A stretch of DNA of 6,112 nucleotides, taken from assembly GCA_026388865.1 (NCBI GenBank), contig JAPLIX010000070.1, forward strand, positions 1-6,112, read 5' to 3'. The translations under genes and the position numbers were made by a program. This DNA comes from Pseudomonadota bacterium. Lineage in GTDB: Bacteria > Desulfobacterota > WTBG01 > CAIYCZ01. Below, piece by piece: positions 1-5,068 of the stretch (positions are counted from its first letter, which is position 1; the number at the start of each line of letters is the position of its first letter). The notes under the pieces were generated by a model, which searched no databases, was not told the origin of the DNA, and saw nothing but the letters and a program-made list of their open reading frames with translations.

Positions 1-2
1 CC

Positions 3-95
3 CATTCCACCATCGGCACCACCACGTTTGAGTTCGGCAAGGAGTTTGATACGACGATATTCACCCTTGACTATCTGCAGAAGCACGGCTATTAA
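3..95 (+). CDS. C-terminal end of an unidentified protein (partial)
   Basis: An open frame enters from the left edge and stops at TAA 93-95, giving the last 30 residues, ending in LDYLQKHGY. The codons read smoothly and the stop is followed within 30 bases by a strong terminator hairpin, which supports a real gene end. The visible piece is a mix of Thr, Phe and acidic residues with no motif that I can assign to a family. Its beginning and function lie outside the window. Confidence 0.6.
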   Translation, partial: HSTIGTTTFEFGKEFDTTIFTLDYLQKHGY

Positions 96-120
96 TCTTC
101 CGCTTTTGCATACCGCTTAA

Positions 121-157
121 AAAGGTGCCTGGCTCCGTGTCAGGCACCTTTTTTTTT
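121..157 (+). terminator. Rho-independent terminator, possibly a dispersed hairpin repeat
   Basis: A perfect 11-bp stem (121-131 with 141-151) with a 9-base loop is followed by an unbroken T run to 157. It lies 25 bases after the stop at 95 and terminates the upstream gene. A-rich sequence on the left flank gives it T-rich character on the other strand too, so it could work in both directions. The stem core GGTGCCTG/CAGGCACC resembles short palindromes that I recall as repeated many times in some bacterial genomes; that resemblance is from memory. Confidence 0.85.
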
Positions 158-185
158 CAATCCGGCCATTGCATAACAAATCTAA

Positions 186-214
186 TTTACAATTACCTTC
201 CGGTATTTTATAGT
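186..214 (+). promoter_or_regulatory. Sigma-70-type promoter for the five-gene operon
   Basis: A -35 box TTTACA (186-191, 5 of 6 matches to TTGACA) and a -10 box TATAGT (209-214, 5 of 6 matches to TATAAT) are separated by exactly 17 bases. The predicted transcription start is near 221, giving a leader of about 35 bases before the ATG at 256. It lies between the upstream terminator and the first gene of the operon, where a promoter is required. Confidence 0.6.
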
Positions 215-255
215 GTATATATAACAATTATTCTTAATTGGCTCTGATTGCCCCC

Positions 256-879
256 ATGAAATGTAAATTATTTTTCTGCTTGTTATTATTTCTTCTGCTG
301 TGTAATCCGCTTGGGGCTGAACAGCTTGTGGTTAAAAAAGTTGTGAGCGGTGAACTTGTTAAACTCTCAAACGGAGACAAGGTGCGATACATCGGCGTCG
401 ACGCTCCCGCTGATGGAAGCATTTTTTTTGAAGAAAGCAGGCAGGCAAATAAAAAACTCGTTGAGCAGAAAAAGATCTCCATTGAATACGACGCGCGCAA
501 AAGCAGTGATAAAGACCTCCTCGGGTATGTGTACGCGGGGGATGTGTTTGTCAACGCGCAGCTATTAAAAAACGGGTTCGGCATCGCCTATATCGTCCCG
601 CCTAACCAGAAATATGCTGACCTGTTTATTTCCCTGCAGAAGGAAGCGCGGAAAAAACGCAGAGGCATCTGGGCATTTGAAGACCCGAATGATGAGGCCT
701 ATTATATCGCTTCCAAGGGAAGCAGGAAGTTTCATCGCCCCAATTGCCGCTTTGCCCGTGAACTCTCTTTTGACAAACGGGTAATATTCCGCACCAGGGA
801 TGAGGCGCTGAGCAAGGGCTATTCCCAGGACTGGCGGTGTAATCCCCTGTTTAAACGACAGGAAAAGGAGAAAAAATGA
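256..879 (+). CDS. Exported staphylococcal-nuclease-like (thermonuclease family) protein, probably catalytically degenerate
   Basis: The product is 207 residues: a Sec signal peptide (about 1-21, hydrophobic core ending NPLGA), an SNase/OB-fold domain (about 24-141, ending in the typical RRGIW) and a small Cys/His tail (about 148-197). Family features kept include VRYIGVDAP (R44, D49, P51) and VNAQLLKNGFG. However, the Glu expected right after the DAP motif, equivalent to E43 of staphylococcal nuclease, is Ala52. The usual D-x-YGR block carrying the second catalytic Arg is replaced by SDKDLLGY. The tail has the FHRPNC (H160, C164) and final Cys (C195) of the zinc-finger-like end seen in related proteins, but one expected Cys is missing. 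The ATG at 256 fits the signal peptide; an in-frame TTG at 238 would add six residues, and neither start has a clear Shine-Dalgarno. The stop overlaps the next start by 4 bases. The fold call is firm, nuclease activity is doubtful. Confidence 0.85.
   Translation: MKCKLFFCLLLFLLLCNPLGAEQLVVKKVVSGELVKLSNGDKVRYIGVDAPADGSIFFEESRQANKKLVEQKKISIEYDARKSSDKDLLGYVYAGDVFVNAQLLKNGFGIAYIVPPNQKYADLFISLQKEARKKRRGIWAFEDPNDEAYYIASKGSRKFHRPNCRFARELSFDKRVIFRTRDEALSKGYSQDWRCNPLFKRQEKEKK
860..870 (+). promoter_or_regulatory. Ribosome binding site for the MBL-fold gene
   Basis: The purine run AGGAAAAGGAG ends five bases before the ATG at 876. It lies inside the 3' end of the nuclease-like gene and fixes the downstream start in the ATGA overlap. 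Confidence 0.7.
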
Positions 880-1586
880 GTGAACCGGAACTGGTCGCTG
901 AAGGTGTGTACCGGATTGCGCCGGGCAGGTCTAACTGCTATCTGCTGGTTGATACAAAACTGGTGTTGATTGACACCGGCATGCCGCGGGATGGGGAGGC
1001 AATTATCGCTGCCGTAAAAAGTCTCGGGCACACCGTGGAGGATATATCCCATATCCTGATAACGCACGCCCATCTGGACCACATCGGCTCCCTTGCTGCA
1101 CTGAAAAAATCAAGCTCTGCACAGGTGGTTGCCGGAGTAAAGGATACCGCGTATATACATGGGCTGAAGAAAACCTGGACTATGGGCAGAGAAGGATTTG
1201 GCGGTAAAATATTTAAAGCAGTGCTTTTCTTTATGGAGACGTTTGTTTTTCATTACGAGCCGACCCAGGTTGAAATCCCCTGCCATGGCGGAGAGATTAT
1301 AGACTGTTTCGGCGGCATACAGGTTATAGCCACACCCGGCCATTCTCCCGGCAGCGTCAGTTTTTACGCGAAGGAAAAGGGCCTCGTCTTTGTCGGCGAC
1401 GCGCTCAACGGGACCGGCGGCTTTGCCCTGCCCATGCGCTTCGGCTGCGCCAGTTATAAGGCGGCCTTGCGCTCTGTCGAGCAGCTTGCCCTGCTTAATT
1501 TTGACGTCTGCCTGCTCGGCCACGGAGCACCGGTAAAAGGCAATGCCGTCGCCCGGATGCGGGAGCTGGTGCAAAAAGGATGCTGA
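876..1586 (+). CDS. MBL-fold (metallo-beta-lactamase superfamily) metal hydrolase
   Basis: The product is 236 residues, cytoplasmic by lack of a signal peptide, and of normal length for a stand-alone MBL hydrolase of the glyoxalase II-like branch. All metal ligands are visible: HAHLDH (H64, H66, D68, H69), the third-motif His in TPGHSPGS (H156), the bridging Asp in VFVGDAL (D175) and the C-terminal His in LLGHGAPV (H216). A dinuclear, usually zinc, hydrolase is therefore expected, acting on a thioester, ester, lactone or phosphoester; the substrate cannot be read from the sequence. The insert at about 98-127 (Trp- and Phe-rich) probably shapes the substrate pocket and may suit a hydrophobic substrate. 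The start is set by the strong ribosome site at 860-870. The gene overlaps the preceding gene by 4 bases and the following one by 7, so it is translationally coupled to the transporter pair. Confidence 0.92.
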   Translation: MSEPELVAEGVYRIAPGRSNCYLLVDTKLVLIDTGMPRDGEAIIAAVKSLGHTVEDISHILITHAHLDHIGSLAALKKSSSAQVVAGVKDTAYIHGLKKTWTMGREGFGGKIFKAVLFFMETFVFHYEPTQVEIPCHGGEIIDCFGGIQVIATPGHSPGSVSFYAKEKGLVFVGDALNGTGGFALPMRFGCASYKAALRSVEQLALLNFDVCLLGHGAPVKGNAVARMRELVQKGC

Positions 1587-2047
1587 GCAGACCGGTTATT
1601 GACACTCGCTATTTTCAGCAGCGCCGGGCGGTGTGGATCGGCCTTGCGCTGACCATTGCCCTCGACACTGCCGCACAATTGTGCTGGAAATCTGCCGCGT
1701 CCCATGCTCCCGAATCATCAGGCATGCTGCAGATTCTTGCCGCTACCTTCCGCCAGCCGCTTTTTTTAGTGACGGTCGCGCTGTTCATCTGCATGTTCTT
1801 CAACTGGATGGCCGTGCTGTCCAAAGCTGACTTGAGCTATGCAAAGCCCATTACGGCGCTGAGCTGCGTTTCGGTCAGTGTGGTAGCGGCCATCTGGTTT
1901 AATGAAGATATGCCCGTGCACCGCATGGCAGGTATCCTGATGATTCTGTGCGGCGTCTGGTTTATCAGCAGCACCCGGCATCGGACCATACCTGCAACCG
2001 CCCGATCCCAGGCCGCTGCAATACCAATGAAAGACGATGCGTCATGA
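1580..2047 (+). CDS. SMR/EamA-type small four-helix membrane transporter, subunit A
   Basis: The product is 155 residues with four predicted membrane helices (about 17-37, 60-80, 86-106, 115-131) and a hydrophilic tail of about 24 residues that is longer than in typical SMR proteins. The second half aligns by eye with the EmrE pattern (NWMAVLSKADLSYAKPI, then a helix and GILMILCGVWFIS). Where EmrE has its coupling Glu14 in helix 1, this protein has Asp29 in the pattern TIALDTAAQLCWK. Basic residues cluster at the N terminus (R4, R10, R15, R16) and C terminus (R133, R135, R142, K151), predicting both ends in the cytoplasm. The gene overlaps its neighbours by 7 and 4 bases. It probably forms a heterodimer with the next product. 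ArnE/ArnF-like lipid-linked sugar flippases are another possible relation. The start at 1580 is the best ATG but its ribosome site is weak or embedded. Confidence 0.8.
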   Translation: MLSRPVIDTRYFQQRRAVWIGLALTIALDTAAQLCWKSAASHAPESSGMLQILAATFRQPLFLVTVALFICMFFNWMAVLSKADLSYAKPITALSCVSVSVVAAIWFNEDMPVHRMAGILMILCGVWFISSTRHRTIPATARSQAAAIPMKDDAS

Positions 2048-2409
2048 CCGACAGGGTTCTGGGGTTATTCTTTGTTCTTGCATCAGTCGTGCTTGAGGCC
2101 TTTGGCAATATTTTTTTCAAACAGGCAGCTGAGCTGAACAGCGCGAACATGCGCCCCCTTGTTTTGCTGCGGACCGTCTGGCAGGATAAAAACATCCTTG
2201 CCGGCATTGCCTGCTTTATATTTGAAATCATGCTCTGGACACTGGCCTTGAGCCATCTCCCGGTGAGCATCGCGTTCCCTGCCGGAAGCATGTCTTTTGT
2301 GTTCGTCGCCGTGCTCTCGTATATCTTTTTTCGCGAGCAGGTTGATGCCATGCGCTGGACCGGCGTGGCGCTTATTATCGGCGGCGTTATTCTGGTCGGA
2401 CTGAAATGA
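2044..2409 (+). CDS. SMR/EamA-type small four-helix membrane transporter, subunit B
   Basis: The product is 121 residues, a typical SMR length, with four helices (about 5-27, 51-70, 74-95, 104-120). Helix 1 carries Glu18 in VLASVVLEAFGNIFFKQA, which matches the essential proton/substrate-coupling Glu14 of EmrE. The later part (LSHLPVSIAFPAGS, then FFREQVDAMRWTGVALIIGGVILVG) follows the SMR/EamA pattern well. Basic residues fall in loops 1 and 3 (K26, R37, R43, K49, R97, R104) with few at the termini or loop 2, predicting N- and C-termini outside, the opposite of subunit A. I chose ATG 2044 over an in-frame upstream ATG at 1948 because 2044 gives the normal length and the ATGA overlap with subunit A; the upstream extension is unlike membrane protein. 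The next gene also starts in an ATGA overlap. Confidence 0.83.
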   Translation: MTDRVLGLFFVLASVVLEAFGNIFFKQAAELNSANMRPLVLLRTVWQDKNILAGIACFIFEIMLWTLALSHLPVSIAFPAGSMSFVFVAVLSYIFFREQVDAMRWTGVALIIGGVILVGLK

Positions 2410-3572
2410 TGCAGGATGCGGCTGTTTCAATAACATGGGTATCATCGGCTGATGCAATTCCCGCAGAACTCTGGGAGCAGTGCTTTCCGCCCCTCCTGGA
2501 AGGCAGGTGGTGGTACGCAGCGCTTGAGAGAAGCGGTCTCGAAGACCAGTTCAGCTTTTTATATGCGCTCCTGATGCGCGCTGATGTCCCCATCGGCATA
2601 GCGCCCGCCTTCCTGATGGATGTTCCGCTTGATATCATTGCTCCGCCGTCCCTCGCCCGCCTGCTGCGCTCTATCGGCACCTATTTCCCCCGCCTCCGCT
2701 ATATAAAAACCTTTTTTATCGGCTCCCCGTGTTCTGATGAAGGAGCTGTCGGGCTCATTTCCGGCGTCCGGCTGCGGGAGGTGGCGGCAGTTCTTCAGGA
2801 CGCAGCCTGTGAACGCGCACGCGTTGCAGGCGCATCAGCAATCGTGTGGAAGGATTTCCCCGACAATGCAGCGGCTGAGCTTGACGTGTTGCGCATAGAG
2901 CGTTCTTTGTTTAAGCTGGTCAGCTATCCGGGAACGATTGTGCCGCGGCTGGAGGGAAGCTTTGAGGGCTACCTTAAAACGCTCAACGCTGCCAGGCGTA
3001 ATAACTTAAAAAGAAAATTGAAGCGCAGCCGTGCCATGGGAGCGCTTGATGTCTCGTTCATACAGCATCCTGAAGAGCCGGTGCTGGAAGAGATTTTCAA
3101 CCTGTTCTGGCAGACGTACCTCAATAGTAAAACCAGTTTCGAGCGGCTTACGCGGCAGTTCTTCCGCCAGATAGCCGGTGAAGATGTTTCCCATTTCATC
3201 CTGCTGCGTATGCCGCACACCGGCAAGCTCGCTGCCTTCATGCTCTGCTTTCGCCTCGGCTCCCGGGTCATAAACAAGTTTATCGGCCTTGACTATGCGT
3301 ATGCCAGGGACTGGTATCTCTACTTCCGTCTCTGGGAAGAGGCAGTGGATTGGGCAACAAAGGCAGGTGCTGCCGAGCTGCAAAGCGGCCAGACCGGCTA
3401 CATGGCAAAACTTGATCTGGGGCACAAACTGGTGCCCCTGACCAATTACTGTATGCACCGCAACCCTTTTATTCATCGTATATTTGCTTTTGCAACGCGC
3501 TACATCTCCTGGTCCACTCTTGATGATGACCTGGAAATTTATCTGCGCGCCCATGATGCGGATAAAAAATAA
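2406..3572 (+). CDS. FemAB/GNAT-like acyltransferase (Acetyltransf_6-type)
   Basis: The product is 388 residues, soluble, with no signal peptide, a size that fits a double-GNAT protein of the FemAB / 'peptidoglycan biosynthesis' type. Residues 1-170 form a first, poorly conserved lobe. A basic stretch AARRNNLKRKLKRS (about 195-208) is followed by the second lobe, where GKLAAFMLCFRLG (about 273-285), INKFIGLDYAYARDWYLYFRLWEEAVDWA (about 289-317) and LQSGQTGYMAKLDLGHKLVPL (about 325-345) resemble the acyl-CoA or aminoacyl-tRNA binding core of this superfamily. Relatives transfer amino acids to peptidoglycan or acyl groups to small amines; the substrate here is unknown. Two ATGs stand in tandem (2406 and 2409); the first gives the 4-base overlap with the transporter gene. 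It is the last gene of the operon, and its stop lies inside the terminator stem. The family-level call is by pattern recognition only. Confidence 0.7.
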   Translation: MMQDAAVSITWVSSADAIPAELWEQCFPPLLEGRWWYAALERSGLEDQFSFLYALLMRADVPIGIAPAFLMDVPLDIIAPPSLARLLRSIGTYFPRLRYIKTFFIGSPCSDEGAVGLISGVRLREVAAVLQDAACERARVAGASAIVWKDFPDNAAAELDVLRIERSLFKLVSYPGTIVPRLEGSFEGYLKTLNAARRNNLKRKLKRSRAMGALDVSFIQHPEEPVLEEIFNLFWQTYLNSKTSFERLTRQFFRQIAGEDVSHFILLRMPHTGKLAAFMLCFRLGSRVINKFIGLDYAYARDWYLYFRLWEEAVDWATKAGAAELQSGQTGYMAKLDLGHKLVPLTNYCMHRNPFIHRIFAFATRYISWSTLDDDLEIYLRAHDADKK

Positions 3573-3606
3573 ACTCCCGTACACACGTTATGAACGGGAG
3601 TTTATT
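3568..3606. terminator. Bidirectional terminator between convergent operons
   Basis: A perfect 13-bp stem (3568-3580 with 3594-3606) has a 13-base loop. On the minus strand it is followed by a T-rich tract (the complement of the A run at 3562-3569), and on the plus strand the stem ends in TTTATT. It covers the stop codon of the acyltransferase gene (3570-3572) and sits 20 bases beyond the stop of the OmpA-like gene, so it can end transcription from both sides. The minus direction looks stronger. Confidence 0.8.
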
Positions 3607-3626
3607 CTGCTGGAATATGCTGTTTA

Positions 3627-4310
3627 TTAACCCTGCGGCTGCGCCTGGCCTGCTTGCGGGGTAGGCTCAATGATTATGGCAACACGACGGTTAAGCTGGC
3701 GTCCGCCTTCGGTTGCGTTGTCTGCAATTGGATTAGACTCTCCCATGCCAAGCGCCGATATACGGGCGGCTTGTACGTTTTTAACCACCAAAGCATTCTT
3801 TACCGCATTGGCCCGCTGCTCCGATAACTGCTGATTATAGGATTCTGATCCGGTGCTGTCAGTATACCCTGCGACCTTTATGGTGGTGTCAGGATATTTA
3901 TTGAGAATTTGCGCCACGCGGTCAATTTCCCCTGAAGCGTAGGCTGCAGATTTTATGACGGATGAATTGGTATCAAACATCACATCTGATTTAAAGGTGA
4001 TGATAAGGGCATCCTTTTCCCGCTGCACCCCCTGCATGATTGCTGCCTGCTCCCGTGCCTGTGACTCTGCCAGAGCCTGTTTGAATTCACGCTCCTGCTT
4101 GTCCATGTAATGCCCGATGACACCGCCTGCAAGGCCGCCTACAACTGCGCCGATCGCAGCGCCCTTGCCCCCACCAATCGCGTAGCCGACCCCTGCGCCA
4201 ACTACCGCGCCTGTCCCGGCGCCGATAGTCGTTTTTTTGTTTTCCTGCATAGCCGCGCAGCCCGGTATCATAAGGGCCGCGACCAGCACCAGTGCACATA
4301 CTTTTTTCAT
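3627..4310 (-). CDS. OmpA-family outer membrane lipoprotein with glycine zipper
   Basis: The product is 227 residues. A lipoprotein signal peptide ends in IPGC with lipidated Cys18; the following Ala-Ala is compatible with outer-membrane sorting. Residues about 29-66 form a glycine-zipper segment (repeated GAGxG/GAVVGG patterns) of the YMGG-like type, able to pack into or span a membrane. A short helical, charged linker (about 70-100) leads to an OmpA C-terminal domain (about 105-213). The peptidoglycan-binding motif GYTDSTGSESYNQQLSEQRA is intact, with D151 and R166 matching the diaminopimelate-binding Asp and Arg of OmpA, and NRRV closes the domain. It should tether the outer membrane to the cell wall. 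I chose ATG 4308-4310 because a strong AGGAGGG lies five bases upstream; a start 33 bases earlier would bury the signal peptide. It lies 40 bases after the Pro/Gly-rich gene, probably in one transcript. Confidence 0.93.
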   Translation of the reverse strand: MKKVCALVLVAALMIPGCAAMQENKKTTIGAGTGAVVGAGVGYAIGGGKGAAIGAVVGGLAGGVIGHYMDKQEREFKQALAESQAREQAAIMQGVQREKDALIITFKSDVMFDTNSSVIKSAAYASGEIDRVAQILNKYPDTTIKVAGYTDSTGSESYNQQLSEQRANAVKNALVVKNVQAARISALGMGESNPIADNATEGGRQLNRRVAIIIEPTPQAGQAQPQG

Positions 4311-4315
4311 GGTAT

Positions 4316-4322
4316 CCCTCCT
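4316..4322 (-). promoter_or_regulatory. Strong Shine-Dalgarno for the OmpA-family lipoprotein
   Basis: AGGAGGG read on the minus strand is five bases before the ATG at 4310. It decides against the upstream in-frame ATG at 4343. Confidence 0.85.
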
Positions 4323-4350
4323 GTATACAATATCAGTTTTCATTCTACCT

Positions 4351-5004
4351 TCATTTCAGCAGACCGCGAAGCAATCCGCCGGCATTGCCATGCTTCCCGG
4401 AGCCGTTGCCATTAATAAGCCGGTAAAGACCTCCTCCATTGCCGCGATGTCCTGAACCCCCATTGCTGCCGGGAAGGAAGTATCCTATGCCGCTGCCGCG
4501 GTGACCATTCCCGCTGCCATTGCCAGGGCGAAAATATCCGCCACCCTTGCCACTGTGACCATAGCCGCCGCCATTACCGGGACGATAATACCCTCCCCCG
4601 TTTCCATAATTACCGTAACCGCCATTGCCACCGTTATGATAATAGCCGTCGTCATGGCCATGGTGCCCTGAGCCGCCGTCATAGTTAATAATCAGGCTCA
4701 TAAACCCAAATGGGTCACACCCGTACCCGCCGCCATAGGGAGAAGCATATGCCACAGGCGCAGGGACATAATAAACCGGAGGCGGCGTATAATACACCAC
4801 TGGGGCAGGAGCATAATACCCAACCGGAGGAGAAGTATAAGCGACCGGCGGGGTAGCATACCCTGGCGCTGTCTGATACGATGGTTGCGCCTGATATGTT
4901 CCCTGGGGATAAGCCGACGGCGGCGGCATGGTGTTACCTGCCCCAAAAGCCGCGCCGGCACTGGCTAAAATTATTGTGGTTAAAAGCGCTATTGTCGTTT
5001 TCAT
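4351..5004 (-). CDS. Exported low-complexity protein: Pro/Tyr-rich region plus Gly-rich 18-residue repeats
   Basis: The product is 217 residues. A clean Sec signal peptide (about 1-22, ending AAFGA) is followed by a Pro/Tyr/Ala-rich stretch (about 27-90, with repeated PPVxYY and PAPV units), a short less biased piece with one Cys and a hydrophobic FMSLIINY (about 96-108), a His/Asp-rich patch (HHGHDD, 114-119) and a Gly/Asn-rich tail. The tail holds four tandem 18-residue repeats (136-207) and a truncated fifth (208-217). It has no enzyme-like motif; a structural, surface or cell-wall-associated role is likely, and the His/Asp patch might bind metal. GAGGTG at 5009-5014 places the start at 5004. 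It is the first gene after the sigma-54-type promoter and is followed after 40 bases by the OmpA-like lipoprotein. I do not recognise a named family. Confidence 0.8.
   Translation of the reverse strand: MKTTIALLTTIILASAGAAFGAGNTMPPPSAYPQGTYQAQPSYQTAPGYATPPVAYTSPPVGYYAPAPVVYYTPPPVYYVPAPVAYASPYGGGYGCDPFGFMSLIINYDGGSGHHGHDDGYYHNGGNGGYGNYGNGGGYYRPGNGGGYGHSGKGGGYFRPGNGSGNGHRGSGIGYFLPGSNGGSGHRGNGGGLYRLINGNGSGKHGNAGGLLRGLLK
4384..4599 (-). repeat. Four 54-bp coding tandem repeats
   Basis: In frame, the minus strand encodes four consecutive 18-residue units: GGGYYRPGNGGGYGHSGK, GGGYFRPGNGSGNGHRGS, GIGYFLPGSNGGSGHRGN and GGGLYRLINGNGSGKHGN, followed by the partial unit AGGLLRGLLK. The copies (4599-4546, 4545-4492, 4491-4438, 4437-4384) diverge progressively from the first two, consistent with duplication followed by drift. 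The invariant core is an aromatic pair or hydrophobic residue at positions 4-5 and a basic/His pair near position 15. Confidence 0.85.
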
Positions 5005-5008
5005 GGTT

Positions 5009-5014
5009 CACCTC
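5009..5014 (-). promoter_or_regulatory. Shine-Dalgarno for the Pro/Gly-rich exported protein
   Basis: GAGGTG on the minus strand lies four bases before the ATG at 5004 and supports that start. Confidence 0.7.
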
Positions 5015-5051
5015 ATGATTAAAAGTTAACTGCGTTTTTAATTACACAGTG

Positions 5052-5068
5052 AGCAAAACATGTGCCAG
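5052..5068 (-). promoter_or_regulatory. Sigma-54 (-24/-12) promoter
   Basis: Read on the minus strand, CTGGCACATGTTTTGCT matches the RpoN consensus YTGGCAC-N5-TTGCW, with the diagnostic GG and GC separated by exactly ten bases. The predicted start is near 5041, about 37 bases upstream of the ATG at 5004, a normal leader length that still contains the ribosome site. No convincing sigma-70 boxes were seen in the same stretch. Expression of the Pro/Gly-rich protein and the OmpA-like lipoprotein should then need RpoN and an ATP-dependent enhancer-binding activator. Confidence 0.75.

Noticed and set aside
238..255. TTG start for the nuclease-like protein
   Set aside because: No ribosome site, a rarer start codon, and it puts six non-signal residues before a clean signal peptide starting at ATG 256.
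256..318. Lipoprotein signal in the nuclease-like protein (Cys16 after LLL)
   Set aside because: The residue before Cys is Leu, where a lipobox needs Gly, Ala or Ser; a normal signal peptidase I site after NPLGA fits better.
1110..1574. Minus-strand open frame of 154 codons inside the MBL gene
   Set aside because: Antisense shadow: the plus-strand frame carries all metal-binding motifs of a known family.
1948..2043. Upstream extension of SMR subunit B to an ATG at 1948
   Set aside because: The extra 32 residues overlap the coding C-terminus of subunit A, look non-membrane-like, and would break the normal SMR length; ATG 2044 gives the ATGA overlap.
3006..3584. Minus-strand open frame of 192 codons opposite the acyltransferase gene
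   Set aside because: It starts inside the terminator hairpin, has no family features, and mirrors a well-supported plus-strand gene.
4384..4599. CRISPR-like array
   Set aside because: Periodic repeats are in frame in a protein with a signal peptide; units are contiguous, diverged and have no unique spacers.
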